NCBI GenBank assembly: GCA_039583875.1
Contig: CM077162.1
Coordinates: 58,882,822 to 58,946,821, forward strand
Origin: Platanthera guangdongensis
Lineage: Eukaryota > Streptophyta > Magnoliopsida > Asparagales > Orchidaceae
DNA length: 64,000 bases
Direction: 5' to 3'
The position numbers and the translations under genes were made by a program. The notes beneath the pieces are model-generated. The model had not been told where the DNA came from. It saw nothing but the letters and a program-made list of their open reading frames with translations, and searched no databases. Of the stretch, positions 45,601-58,134 are shown one piece after another (position 1 is the first letter of the stretch; each line of letters opens with the position of its first letter).

Positions 45601-48060
45601 ATAACTGTTGAGCCTCACCTCCATCCATATCGAGTGATCTGAGTCGATAAACCGTCCATACAGGTTACGAGAGGTGCTTGGTTCTGATCTCACTCGCCTC
45701 GTTCGAGGATCATGTTCAGTGTGACGTCATTTCTACGGATGTTGCCCGCATTCTGCTAGGGAAACCTTGGCTCTTCAAACGGGATGTCACATACTTCGAT
45801 TTTGAACAAATAAGTATTCTATGACAAGGGTCGTAAGATGAGATTGGCACCGACCCAACCCAAGGAGGGATTTAATAGGAAGATCAAACCTTCCACTAAC
45901 ACAAGTTCATTTAGGTTGCGGCACATTCTGTGTCGCTGTAGATGTGAGTTTATGAGAGAGAGCACTGACGCTGGCATATTTTACGTAGTGATTGCCAACA
46001 TAGCTCCTGAGGGCCCTATAGAGATCCTTGAGCAACCACCTGAAGCCCGACGTATTCTCGATGAGTATGTTGATGTTATGTCAGATAATCTGCTCGATGA
46101 GTTACCAAATTTGTGTGACATCCAGCATGCTATAGATCTGACACTGAAAGCTTCGCTCCCAAACCAACCACATCATCGGATGAATCTGGACAAGCGTGCT
46201 GAGCTCAAGAGGCAAGTGGACGAGCTGTTGAGAAAGTATTCATACGTGAGAGTCTGAGCCCTGCGCGGTCCATCTCACCCTGAAGAAGGATGGGAGATGA
46301 CGTGCGTGTAACGATAGGAGAGCTATCAATAAGATGACTATTAAGTATCATTTCCCCATCCCCTGATTGGACGATTTACTTGACAATGTTTGATTTCCAA
46401 ATATTCGCGAAAATCGATCCTCGTAGCAAGTACCGCGAAATTATGATTCGCGGGGGAGATTACTGAAAAACAGCCTTTAAGACCAAATATGGTCTCTATT
46501 AGTGGTTGTTCATGCCTTTTGAATTATCGAACAGCACTTTCATGCGGGTCATAACCTACATCATGCAGCCCGTGGACAAATTCCTGGTCGTCTACTTTGA
46601 TGATATTTTTATTTACAGACACTCTCACGTCACTATTTGAGCCATCTAAGGCTCTTGTTTGAAATCCTTTGTAAGGAGAATTAATATGTCAACCCGAAGA
46701 AGTGCTCCCTCTTGATTGATTCTGTGGACTTTCTCGAGTATTTCATATCAATGCCTGGTGTGCCCGTTGACCTAGACAATGTTTGTTCCATTCGTGGGTG
46801 GCAAGTTCCTTTCACTATCATCGAGGCATGTAGCTTTCATGGATTAGCCACCTTACATAAAAGGTTTGCCTGGGGTTTTAGCACCATCATGGCCGCCTTC
46901 ATGAGCTGCCTGCAGAAGGGAGATATCTAGTGGATGACAGCTATCACTCGGGCTTTCGAAAAGATTAAGGAGAGACTAACGACTGTCTCGTTCTGAGATT
47001 GCCTGATTTCTTTAAGGTGATTGAGATAGCCTTTGATGAATCTGGGCATTGCATTGACGAAAAATTGATCCAGGAGGGTCACACAATTTTTTTACTTTAG
47101 TGAGGATTTGAATGAGGCCAGATAGAAGTACTCCAACTACGATAGAATTTTACGCGGTAATACAGTCACTTCAATATTAAAGACATCATCTCCTCCCGCG
47201 GGAGTTCACCCTATACTCCAACCATCAGGCTTTGTGATATCTTGACTCACATCAGAAAATGGGGCATAAACATATCAAATGGGTCAAATACTTGTAGGAT
47301 TTCCACTACATTCTCAAACACTACGCGGGTGTTGAGAACAACCCTGTTGTCTTAAGTTGGCATATCACCCTACTTTGCACAGTGAGCGCTAGCACGATTA
47401 GCCTTAATCAACTTCCTAGGGATTACCCCACTTGCACTGACTTTGGTAAGATCTCCCCATGAGCCCACTAAGGGGTTCAATATTTTTGAGGGATATTTGT
47501 AATGTGGGTCTCGTCTCTGCATTCCCCGGACCCCCTTCTGAGACTTTATTTTGGAAATGCACGTGGGTAGCTCTAGTGGCGACCTTAATAGAGACAACAA
47601 TTGGTTTGGTTGAGGATTGTTTATATTGGCCCGCCTTAAAGAAAGAAATGGCAAGGGTTGTGTGTCACTATGACACCTGCCAGGATGCAAAGGGTTCAAA
47701 AAAGAACATTCAACTTTGTGCCCTCTTTCTGGGCCTACCTTGCACTTTGAAGAAGCATGATTTCATTTTCGTAGTCGTAGACTTGAATTCGAAGATGACC
47801 CATTTTATGGCATGTAGCAGAACATCAGTTGCAACCCACATAGGGGCCCTCTTCATGAGAGATATTTTTTGATTACATGGATTACCCAAGTTCATAGTGT
47901 CCAACCGTGACATTCGATTCATGAATTATTTTTGGAAGATAATATGGCACAAGACAATGGCCCTAAAGTTTTGCATGCCTTATCACAAGCAGACTGAAGT
48001 CATAAGGAGTTTGTGAAATTTTTCACGAAGTTTAGTTTGTGAGCATCCATCGATTTATGA
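45601..48060 (+). pseudogene. pol: CRM-like pol: RT, RNase H and integrase first half
   Basis: Traces in order: protease end (ILLGKPWLF, about 45750), RT (LPNLCDIQHAIDL about 46105; YFDDIFIY about 46597), the connection motif SFHGLATLHKRF (about 46840-46875), RNase H (HQKMGHKHIKWVKYL about 47248-47292; HYAGVEN), the H2C2 region (LYWPALKKEMARV about 47621; CHYDTCQDAKG), and integrase (FVVVDLNSKMTHF about 47768; [15 protein letters not shown]). The first catalytic Asp region is lost and the second reads SNRD instead of SDRD. The gene is cut at 48060 by copia-D and resumes at 57301. Confidence 0.75.
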
Positions 48061-49485
48061 TGTAAATTGGGATCTCAATTTTGATATAAATGATAAATTG
48101 TGATCTTTAATGTAGCGCAAGTGAGGCGTTCACAAAAATACCAAGCGATGTTTAACATGGCAATCGTAAACCTACACAAGGTGACTAACATTAGCTCGCA
48201 TTCAAAATTATGATTAATTCATCTACAAGTATTTCAATGAAAGGAAAGAGACAATAGGATTTTAAAGTAGCACGAGAAGGACTTGGAAATTACTGACAAA
48301 AAGGTGAATATAATGATTAGTGGTAAGCTCTGAATTTTTAGAGATCACTATATAATTAAACATAAAATTAAACAAACAAAATAAGAACAATGAGAGGAGT
48401 AGGTTATACCTCAAGTAAAAAGGAATCCGTGAAGAAAAGCAGGGATAGTTCGCTACAGGAAAATCCAGGTAGCTGTGGGTTGAATGAGACTCAAATAGAG
48501 GAGAAAATCGTCAACCGAGATTGAAGGTGGGTGCACGACAAGGTAGGCACGCCTGAAGGCGGAGAAAACTCTGGAGGTCTCAGGTGGCGAAAAAAACAGA
48601 GCTGAATCAATAAGTTAAGTAGCAGAGTTACACGGGAACCTTGCAGATTCGGTATGAGCGTATGTCGGAAACTCGAGTCGTCAAAGGAGTGGACGTTAGA
48701 GGTGTTGGAGGCTGTCGGAGATGCTCGAGAGATCGACGAGATAGCTGGTGACGGCTTGAGGCCCAGCCGTCGGATCTGGACATGGGGGTGAGGTCGAGTG
48801 GGATGGGGTTGTCGCCGACGTGCAAGATCAACGGGGAAGCATTTATCGAACCCTACGAGGACCGACAGTGGAGGCAGGGAGACTGGGCTAGGTGCTGTCA
48901 GGCGAATAGAAGGTGGTGAACATGCAGAGGTAGAGAGGATGTTTGGACATTTCGAAAACAGAGATTATTTTCTCTGTTTTAGATTTTTTGTCCAAACTGC
49001 TGAACCGTGAGGGGCCTCTTTCTTTTTATTAAATAGGCTGGGAATGTGAAGACGTTAGGGTTTTAAAAGTATATAATAATGAAAATAAATGAGGGATTAA
49101 ATGTGGGATTTCAAAGATTCTTTATATTTTCATATTCAAAAGTTAATTTTTTTGAAATTAAAATTAAATGACAAACTTATAATTTCAGAAAATTAAATTA
49201 AAATAAAATACTTGATTTAAAATATCTTAATCAAAGATTACCTTAAGCATCATACTACCAAATTTGTCTGGCTTGTGCATTCAAGGTCATATTGGTCGGT
49301 CATGACAATAAGCTGGGCAACGTGCGTGAGTGACATGCACAAAACAAAATACAAGAGCGTTAATAATATGCGCAAAAATAACATACGTGAAAACAAATGA
49401 GAAAAATGTGCACGAAGATATGCACTACGCAAATAAAAATAACATGAAATAAAGTAAAATAAATGTGCCTCGGGTTTCATCAATT
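48061..49485 (-). repeat. left (3') LTR of copia-D
   Basis: Starts TGTAAATTGGGATC and ends near GGTTTCATCA(ATT). It aligns along its length with 55674-57300 apart from the RTE insertion. The following ATTTTTCTTG is, on the minus strand, a short purine tract ahead of the LTR. Confidence 0.65.
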
Positions 49486-50885
49486 TTTCTTGAAACAAAC
49501 GAGACTATGATGTGACCAAATAGTAGAATGTCAAACGTCAACCGGGAACCACTCCGCTACGGCCATGCTGCCAAACAACCAAAACTTGAACAAACTCCTC
49601 TAAAATAAGTCTAAAATTGAAATGGGATGTCAGAAACTCTCGGATGTGGCAGGAAGTGGGGCAAAGGAAAGATACTTTGTTACAGCTCATGACCTATAGG
49701 AAAAATCTCTTTCAAGAAATATACAGGAAACCAATCTCCTTCGGAAAAATATAATACTCGGTGATAAAAATCAACCATGTAATTATAGTTTTCCAAAGAT
49801 GCTCGAAAACTATTAGTCATAATTTTATGCAAAAATATTGAAATGCCCAATAAAAATCAATGCATCAATGAGACGAGAATCACAAAACTGATGAGAAAGG
49901 AGATCGAGAAAACAAGGTAGGGAGATAGTATGATCGATCTATGGAATCAATAAATCATATCACATCATACGCTTGTCTGCTAGATACTTACAAGCATCTA
50001 ATAAATCAAGATCAATTATCCCAATAATCACTCATTTGAGTCTGTCTAGCGCGACAAAATTTAAATTTGATCTCAAATCTTCCATTTAAATTTTTTAAGA
50101 AAAATCCCTTAAAATGTGTGTCTCTACGAGGAGTAAAAAACTTTGGGATTTGCATTATCCCCCTAACGAGAATCTTCCTAAATAGGGAGATAAGGTAATG
50201 AGAAAATTCAGTGTGCGTGTCTAGACTCAGAGGATAGTGAAGTGACCTAGGGGCGCATCACCAAATATAATGTCAATATATGGTGATGACTAGTGAGAGT
50301 GACAAGTGACCGTCAAGTAAAATATTTGTAGGCTCATGGGTAGGCAACTGTAGTTGATTAGGCGAGTCAAATGATACCGAGAATGAACCTGTCTCATCTA
50401 ATGTGTGTCACATCACTAATAAGATCTTCCTGATGATGTAGGGGCTCAAGAAAAAACTCAGTGGCTAAGAGTTGTGATATAATTGGGACAAGTGGAGTCC
50501 CTACTTCAGTAGGAATGATAGAAGGAAGCAAAAGCTCTAATTCCTGGAACTAAGGCTCGGGAAGCTCTAAAACTAACGGGAGTGTTATGGTGCACATAGG
50601 TGGGGCTAAGGTACAAAGGGGTAGTAAGTTCATGAAAATTTAGCATCATAAAAGGGTAAGCAAAGGGGATAATAGAAGACAGTTTATCAGTAGCCTTAAT
50701 TTAGGATTCCACTTTACAATATTGGGTCGGAAGATAATCAGGTAAATTGTAAAGCTTGCGAATTATTATTTCATGGCCACTTGCCAATGCGCACAATTTG
50801 CAAGAGTACTCGTTGTATGGTCTGAATGCGGCGTCTTGGCAAGTATTGTTGCACCTCTAAGATAACTTGGGTGTAGTGTTAAATA
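49486..50885 (-). other. internal remnant of copia-D
   Basis: AT-rich and heavily broken. A minus-strand frame around 50610-50400 with Pro/Leu/Glu-rich text and DVTHIR resembles the linker between copia integrase and RT, but this is weak. Nothing else was recognised. Confidence 0.3.
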
Positions 50886-53800
50886 GGAACACATCCTTAC
50901 ATATTAGACGTCCTAGGGAAGTATGTCGTAGAAATTGTGATCGACTTAGATTTGGAATAGGGGTGCAAATGAGTCGAGCTCGAGCCGAGCTTGGCAAAAT
51001 TTCCATGTTCGATCTCGAGCTCGAGCTCGACGAGCTCATTTATCCCAGCTCGAGCTCGAGCTCAATGCCAACTTATCGAGCTCGCGAGCTCGAGCTCGAG
51101 CTGCTCGCGAGTTTTTTTAGCTCATGAGCTTTATTTTCTTAGTTTTTTCATATTTTATATATATATATATATTAAAATGGAATAAAAAGCTTGTGAGTCG
51201 GCTCGCGAGCTCATGAACATTAATATTCGAGCTCGAGCTCGACCCGTAATGGAGCTCGAGCTCGAGCTCCACAGGCTCGAGCTCGAATCGAGCTTTTTTC
51301 GAGCCAGCTCATCGAACTTTCGAGCCGGCTCATCGAGCTTTCTTGCCGGCTCAACTCAACTTGCACCCCTAGTTTGGAAGTTGGAATATAGGTACGCTAA
51401 CGAGAAAAAAGATGGAAGTAGTAGATACAAAGATTAGGAGAAGGATAAATATTGTATGCCTGCAAAAGACTAGATGGGTGGGTAAGAAAGCTAAATTTTT
51501 AGATAATTCAGGTTTTAAATTATGGTACACAGGAAAAAATAAAACAAGCAGTGGAGTATGTATTATTGTGGATACTACTTGGAAGGATGAAGTTGTTGGG
51601 GTAAGTGGAAAATATGACAGAATCTTAACTCTTAAATTGGTTATAGAAAAGAAAACTATTAATGTGATTAGTACTTATGCGCCACAAGTAGGATTAAGTG
51701 AATCTATTAAAGTGCAATTTTGGGAAGACTTAGATGATTTAGTAAGAGAAATCTCAGCAAGAGAGAAGATTTTCATAGGAGAGGACTTAAATGGACATAT
51801 AAGGAAGGAAAATGTAGATTACACAGTCATTCATGGAGGATATGGATATGGAGAAAGGAATGAACAAGAACAAACCATTTTAAACTTTGTCGTAGCACAT
51901 AAGCTAATTGTATCAAATACGTTTTTCATAAAGAGCGAACAACATTTAATTACGTTTAAAAGCGAACCAAATAAATCGCAAATTGATTATTTTATGACTC
52001 GTAAAATGGATAAAATAATTTATAAGGATTAGAAAGTGATACCAGGAGAACGTTTGACAACACAACATAGGTTAGTGGTGTTAGATGTACAAATTAAATA
52101 TAATAAATTTAAGACAAGAACAAAAATGTTGCAAAAAATTCGGCGATGCAACTTGAAGATGGAAAAGCAGGTTGCTTTCAAGAAGACAGTTATAAAACAA
52201 CTACTTGATGACATTTATGTTGATCCTAATGTTTCATGGGAAGTTATGTATTCGCATTTAAAGATAAGTGGAAGAAATGTACTTACAGTATCAAAAGATT
52301 GTGCGCCCACAAATAAAGAATCTTGGTGGTGGAAAGAGGAAGTGCAAGACAAAGTGAGGGCAAAAAGGGTTAACTATAAATCACTCTACGCTTGTAAGAA
52401 TGATGAAAACTTAGTTAGGTATAAAGTCGCAAAAAAAAAGCTAAACAGACAGTAAGTACAGTAAGAAGTCAAGCTTATGAAGAATTTTATAAGCAACTAG
52501 ATAGCAAAGATGGAGAGTGTGACATATATAAAATTGCTCGAGCTAGAGAAAAAAAGACGAGAGATTTAAGTCAAGTAAAATGCATAAAGGATGAGACAGA
52601 TACAATTTTGACGGTTGATGTGGATATTAAAGAGCGATGAAAAAGATACTTTTATCAACTCTATAATGAAACAAAAGACAATGAATTGAACTTGGAAAAG
52701 TTAAGTAAATCAAAGAAGTATAAGAACATAACGTTTCATCGTATAATTCAAGTATCAGAGGTAAAAGATGATATAAATAAGATAAAAATTGGAAAGACGA
52801 TTGGGTCAGACGATATAGCCATCGAAGTATGGAAATGTCAAGGAAATGAAGCAATTTTGTGTCTTACATGTTTCTTCAATAAGATACTGCAGTCAAAGAA
52901 GATGTCAGACCAATGGAGAGGAGGTATTTTGGTACCTTTGTATAAGAATAAAGAGGATATACAAAATTATGTTAATTTCAGAGGAATTAAATTGATGAGT
53001 CATACCATGAAACTATGGGAACGAGTAATAGAAAGAAGATTAAGACGAGAGACTAATATTACGGAGAATCAATTTGGATTCATGTCATGGAGGTCGACCA
53101 TGAAAGCTATACATCTCTTGAGGAGATTCATTGACAATTATCGAGAAAGAAAACAAGATTTGCAAATGTTGTTTATTGATCTTGAGAAGGCTTATGACAG
53201 AGTTTCAAGAGAGATCTTATGGTGAGTCTTAGAAAAGAAAGATGCAAATATATCATATATTGACACAATTAAAGATATGTATACAAATTCAGTGACAAGG
53301 GTGAGGACATCTGGAGGATTAACACAGGAATTTTCTATCACTGTTGGCTTACATCAAGGTTCAGCTTTAAGCCCTTATCTCTTTAACCCCTATCTTAGAA
53401 GAGCTCACCAGACATATCCAACAAGCAATACCTTGGCGTTTATTGTTTGCGGATGATATCGTTTTGGTTGATGAGACGCGCGAGGGTGTAAACACAAAAC
53501 TTGAATCTTGGTGAGATACTTTAGAAAAGAAAGGTTTTAGATTGAGCAGGGCAAAGACGGAGTATATGGAGCTTAAATTTAGCATTGCAAGAAAGACAGA
53601 TGACTTCGTTATTAAGTTGGGTGATCAAGATATTTCCCGTAGTGAGTGTTTTAAATATCTTGGATCGATAGTTCAAAACGACGGGGGTATTGATAAAGAT
53701 GCGACACATAAAATCCAAGCGGGTTGGTTGAAGTGGAGAGGCGCGTCAGGGATCTTATGTGATCGTAAAGTACCACTAAAACTTAGGGTAAGTTTTACCG

Positions 53801-54250
53801 TAATGCAATTAGACCCGCGATGCTCTATGGTTCTGAGTGTTGGGAAATGAATTGTGTACATAAGCAAAAAATGGGAGTCGCGGAGATAAGAATGCTTAGG
53901 TGCACGTGTGGACACACGAGATTGGATAAATTTAGGAATAAAAGTATCAGGGATAAGACAGGGATAGCACCAATTGCAGTGAAGATGCGAGAAGCTCGTC
54001 TAAGATGGTTTGGACACGTACAAAGGAGACCATTAGAGGAACATGTTAGGCGTTGTGAGAGTCTAGTCCCTAGGCATGTTAAACGACTGAGGGGTAGACC
54101 AATAAAGACTTGGAATGAAACTATAAGGAAAGACATGATGTACTTAGGCATTAGTGAGATTATGACAAAAGATAGGGCACAATGGCAACAAAGGATCCAT
54201 ATAGCAGACCCCACTATAGTGGGATAAAGGCTTGAGTGTTGTTGTAGAGA
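50886..54250 (+). pseudogene. RTE-type LINE: endonuclease and reverse transcriptase
   Basis: AP-type endonuclease: an RLRFG/SWNIGTL-like start split by a MITE, CLQKTRW (catalytic Glu of CLQETKW is Lys), STYAPQVG, GEDLNGH, SQIDYFMTR and QHRLVV. RT: DDIAIEVWK, FRGIKLMSHTMKLWERVIERR, QFGFMSWRST, FIDLEKAYDRV, LHQGSALSPYLF, FADDIVL (about 53450), then YLGSIV. The C-terminal end RGRPIKTWNETIRKDMMYLG is typical of plant RTE elements. Stops include 52030 and 53223, with shifts near 52455 and 53400-53540. The 3' end GGGATAAAGGCTTGAGTGTTGTTG (trimmed) has the short TTG run usual for RTE. It would copy itself by target-primed reverse transcription; here it is dead. Confidence 0.9.
50959..51372. repeat. 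hAT-like MITE with GAGCTC/GCTCGAGC arrays, inside the LINE
   Basis: Terminal inverted repeats AGGGGTGCAAATGAGTCGAG and its imperfect complement end GCACCCCT at 51370. The interior has dense GAGCTCGAGCTC palindromes around an (AT)n run (51158-51173). The TSD is TTTGGAAT (50951-50958) and TTTGGAAG (51373-51380), 8 bp as in hAT elements. ORFs inside are repeat artefacts. Confidence 0.8.
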
Positions 54251-54254
54251 TAAA

Positions 54255-54467
54255 TGTTAAATTTAGAAGACCTAAAATAACTTAGATTTTTTTAAATACC
54301 TTAAAGATTTTTTTTAAAAAAAAGAACTAAATTTTTTGGTCCATCTATATTAGGCAGGTCGCTTTTTTACTTTGAAAACTACACAATATTTTTTAAATAA
54401 AACACGAATGGATCGTCTGATTCATGACAGAAGTAAATCAAACCTATATTTGATACCAAACATATGT
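54255..54467 (-). repeat. copia-D leader, duplicated copy
   Basis: Matches 55437-55673 (GGATCGTCTGATTCATGA, AATCAAACCTAT). On the minus strand it opens with TTTGGTATCAAA, primer-site-like, after the partial LTR at 54468. The match begins almost exactly at the LINE 3' end. Confidence 0.55.
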
Positions 54468-55320
54468 AAAATGGGATTTTGATTTTGATTTAAATGATAA
54501 TTTTTGTGATCCTTTTTAATAATGTGATGCAATTGAGAAGTTAACAAAAACACCAAGTAATATTTAACTTAGGAGTTGTAAACCAGCATAACGAGACTCA
54601 CATTCCCTCGCATTCAACATTATGATTAATTCATCCACAAGCATTTCAATGAGAGGAAAGCGACAACAATATTTTAAAGTAGTACGAGCATAATTTAGAA
54701 ATTAAAGACAAAAGGGTGAATATAATGATTAGTGGTAAGCTCTGAATTTTTAAAGATCAAAATATACATAAAATAAAACTAACCAAATAAAAGCGATGAG
54801 AGGAGTGGGTTATAACTCATGTTAAATGGGATCTGTGAGGAAAAGCGGGGATAGACCGGTACATGAAAACTTGGGTTGCAGTAGGTTGAATGAGACTCAA
54901 ATAAAGGGGAAAATCTTCAACTGAGACTAAGGGTGGTTGCACAATAAGGTAGGCTCGCCTAAAGACGGAGAAAACTTTGGAGGTCTCAGGTGGCGGAAAA
55001 AAATGTCTAGATCAACAAGTTTACATGTAGAGTTGCACGGCAACCTTGCAGAACGTCCGCTAGAAATTCGGAGTCGTGGGAGGAGTGGACGTCAGAAGTG
55101 TTGGAGGCGATCGGAGATACTCTGGAGGTCAACGAGGTAGCTAGTGACAGCTTGAGGCCTAACTGTTATATCTGGACAGGGGGGTTGAGATCGAGTTGGG
55201 CTTGTTACCGGTGTGCAGGATCAACGGGGAAGCGGTCGCCGGACCTCACGAGGTCCGGCGGCGGCAAGGCTGGGCTAGGTGGCATCAAGCGGGCGGAATG
55301 TGAAGAATAGGCAAAGGGAA
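54468..55320 (-). repeat. partial second copy of the copia-D LTR
   Basis: Homologous to the first 860 bp of 48061-49485 and to 55674-56720, then stops near 55320. With its leader it forms a tandem LTR-leader duplication next to the full LTR. Confidence 0.65.
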
Positions 55321-55673
55321 AGAACTTCAACTTTTTTTCATTAATTTTTTAAGAAGTTCATCTAAACCACCTACATTGTTCTTTATGCAAATTTGTATTG
55401 AGATAGACCATCATTTTACTTCAAGTTTTTTTTTGAATGAAAGAAAAATGTAGAATTTTAAATACCTAAAATGACTTGGATTTTTTAAGACCTTAAAGAT
55501 TTTTGTTTTTTTTCAAATAAAGTTCTAATTTTTTTTGTCCACCAATATTAAGACGGATCACACATTTTTTACTTTCAAAACTTACAGAATATTTTTTAAA
55601 AAAAATTAAATGTGAATGGATCGTCTGATTCATGATAGGAGTGAATCAAACCTATCTTCAATACCAAAATGAT
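55321..55673 (-). repeat. copia-D leader next to the full 5' LTR
   Basis: 55437-55673 is homologous to 54255-54467 and on the minus strand starts TCATTTTGGTATTGAAG after the LTR. 55321-55436 is AT-rich with no recognised feature. Confidence 0.5.
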
Positions 55674-57300
55674 GTAAACTAGGATCTCAATTTTGATTTA
55701 AATGATAATTTTTGTGATCCATTTAAATACGGCGCAAGTGAGACAACAAAACTTAAGCTTTTATCCCATTATAGTGGGATCGGCAACATGGATCCTTTGT
55801 CATCATTGTGTCGTATCTTTTGTTATAATCCCACTAATGCCTAAGTACATCATGTCTTTCCTAATAGTTTCATTCCAAATCTCTATTGGTCTACCCCTCC
55901 CTCGTTTAACATGCCTAGTGACTAGCCACTCACAACGCCTAACAGATGCCTCTAATGTGGCGCAAGTGAGACACTCGCAAAAAATCAAGCGATATTTAAC
56001 TTGGGAGTTGTAAACCCGCATAAGGCAACTAGTATTCGCTCACATTCAACGTTATGATTAATCCATCCACAACCACTTCAATGAAAGGAAAGTAACAACA
56101 AGATTTCAATCTAGCACGAGCAAGATCTGGAAATTAACGACAAAAAGGCGGATATGATGATTAGTGGCAAGCTCTGAATTTTTGGAGATGAAAATATATT
56201 TAAACATAAAATAAAATTAACAAAATAAGAGCAATTAGAGGAGTAGGTTATACCTCAGGTCGAACAGGATCCATGATGAAAAGCAGGGATAGTGCGGTAC
56301 AAGAAAACCCGGATAGCAGTGGGCTGAATTAGACTCAAATAGAGGAGAAAATTTTCAATTGATACTGAGGGTGGTTGCACGACAAGATAGGCTTGACTGA
56401 AGGCAGAGAAAACTCTGGAGGTCTCAGATGGTAAAAAAAATTGGGCCGGATCAACATGTTTACCTGCAAAGTTGCACGGAGACATTGGAAGAGAGGATGT
56501 CAGAGGTGTTGTAGAATGTCAAAGATGCTCGGGAGGCCGGTAAGGTAGCTGGTGACGGATTGAAGACCAACCGTCGGATCTGGACAGGGGAGTTGAGGTC
56601 AAGCAGGCTGCAGTCATCGTCGATGTGCACGATCAACAGGTAAGCGGTCGTCGAACCGAGCAAGGGCCGGCGGAGGCGAGGCTTGGCTAGGTAGCCTCAA
56701 GCAAATGGAAAGTGGTGAACAGGCGAAGGGAGAGAGATCGGTTGGACCTTTCGGAAGCAGACATTATTTTCTTTGTTTTCGAATTTTTTGTCAAAGTTGT
56801 TGAACAGTGGGTGGGGGAGGAATCTTTTTATAACATAGTCTCAGAATGAGAAGAGATTTGGGCTTTAAAATTATTTAATAATGAAAATAAACAAGGGATT
56901 AAATTGGGAATTTCAAAGGTTCTTTAGGGGAGGAATTTGGATGGATATTCTCATATTAAAAAGTTGATTTTTTTGAAATTAAAATTAAATTATTAAATTA
57001 TATTTTTCATAAAATTAAATTAAAATACTTGAAATAAAATACATTTTCAAAGCTTGTCCTATGTATCATACTACCTAATTTGACGAACTTGTGCATTCTG
57101 GGTCTTGTTGGTCGATCACGCCAATAAGCTGGAAAATGTGTGTGGCATGCGAAAAACAAAAAAAACAAGAGCGCTAATAACGTGCGTGAAAAAAACGTAC
57201 GTGAAAACAGTTGATAAAAACGGGCGTGAAGACATGCGTGCACAAATAAAAATAATAGGAAATAAAGTAAAATAAATGTGCGATCCAGGTTGAATCAGTT
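55674..57300 (-). repeat. right (5') LTR of copia-D
   Basis: Starts TGTAAACTAGGATC and ends near GTTGAATCA(GTT). About 1.4 kb after removing the RTE fragment. The CRM integrase resumes directly after it. Confidence 0.65.
55746..55958 (-). pseudogene. 5'-truncated RTE LINE fragment with a perfect 15-bp TSD
   Basis: Minus strand encodes RHVKRGRGRPIEIWNETIRK and MMYLGISGI, the same C-terminus as the LINE at 54060-54180, then the GGGATAAAAGCTT 3' end. The TSD GGCGCAAGTGAGACA flanks it at 55731-55745 and 55959-55973. Orientation, truncation and TSD length fit target-primed LINE insertion into the copia-D LTR. Confidence 0.9.
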
Positions 57301-57587
57301 TAGGATTTGTGTTGCTCGTAGTTGAGTTTGCGTACAATAGCTCTGTTAATAAGTCTACAGGAATGAGTTTGTTTCATATAGTGTTAGGTTATGAGCCTAA
57401 GAAGTCTATTGACCTAGTCCATGTTCCCTTAGAGAGAGTTGTGTATGAATGAGTCTAATGAGTCCTTCATCCATCACATACATGAATTGCATGAATTGAT
57501 AAAGAAGAAAATTATTAGCAGTAATGAATTATATAAGGCACAAGAAGACGAGCACATGCGTGAGTAGCATTTTTAGGTGGGTGAGTA
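57301..57587 (+). pseudogene. pol: CRM-like integrase, second piece
   Basis: VVEFAYNSSVNKSTGMS, VLGYEPKKSIDLVHVPL and HHIHELHELIKK are standard Ty3 integrase C-terminal motifs following the core that stopped at 48060. A TGA lies near 57448 and further stops at 57562-57572. A MITE interrupts it at VGE-YV. Confidence 0.85.
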
Positions 57588-58134
57588 GGAGTGTAAAAAA
57601 AATTGTCCAGCCTAGACCCCCCCCCCCCCCGAGCTCGGGCTTTATTCTTGTCGGGCCCCAGGTAAACTCCAGGTAAATTGGGCCACAGGTCGGGATTCCC
57701 TAAGAAAAGAGTGGTTTCCATGAGACTACCAAACTGGGCATATGCAGGTTGGGCCAGGGATTGGCTAGGCAGACCCCCAAAATGGGGGTGACTACTGCCA
57801 AAAGGAATCTAGCAACTGCCTTTTGGCAGCTACTAGTTGTAATAATTGTTGCCAAATGGCAGCGCCCAACATTAAATGACGGGCGTTAGTCGCACAACAT
57901 TTATTGTTAGGGCGGTGCCCCCATCATCGTCCTAGTAATAAATGATGGCAACGTCCAACAGAGCGGGCTTGTACGGGCACCAGGAAAAGATTGGTGCCAT
58001 GGCGGGCCTGGACACGAACTGGCCCGAGTACCAGGTCGGGTTCTTGCAAAAACAGGGGGTCTGGGGAGGCTGTCTAGGCCTAACCAATGCCTAACCGAGA
58101 TCAGACCCGGGTTTGGTATTTATTCGTACCCTTA
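57588..58134. repeat. hAT-like MITE inside the CRM-like integrase
   Basis: The coding text GTGGGTGAGTA stops at 57587 and resumes as GCGAGTATGTCATG at 58135, a 7-8 bp duplication typical of hAT insertions. Ends (GGAGTGTAAA… and …TACGGGT-like TACCCTT) are imperfect inverted repeats. The interior is rich in GGGCC and CCAGG and has a run of 15 C near 57619. No transposase is present. Confidence 0.6.

Larger units (their letters stand above)
48061..57300 (-). mobile_element. copia-D, decayed Ty1/copia element (minus strand) inside the CRM-like integrase
   Basis: Homologous LTR-like segments in the same orientation lie at 48061-49485 and 55674-57300, with the CRM integrase ending exactly at the left one and resuming after the right one. 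TSD-like TATGA (48056-48060) and TAGGA (57301-57305) fit the reading frame of the integrase. Minus-strand TTTGGTAT primer-site-like sequences follow the LTR at 55673 and its partial copy at 54467, so the element points left and is copia-type. The inside is mostly deleted or replaced by an RTE LINE. LTR ends are uncertain by about 3 bp. Confidence 0.65.

Noticed and set aside
50867..51437. Leu/Glu- and Ser-rich ORFs
   Set aside because: Read-through of GAGCTC repeats in a MITE, overlapping only by chance with LINE coding text.
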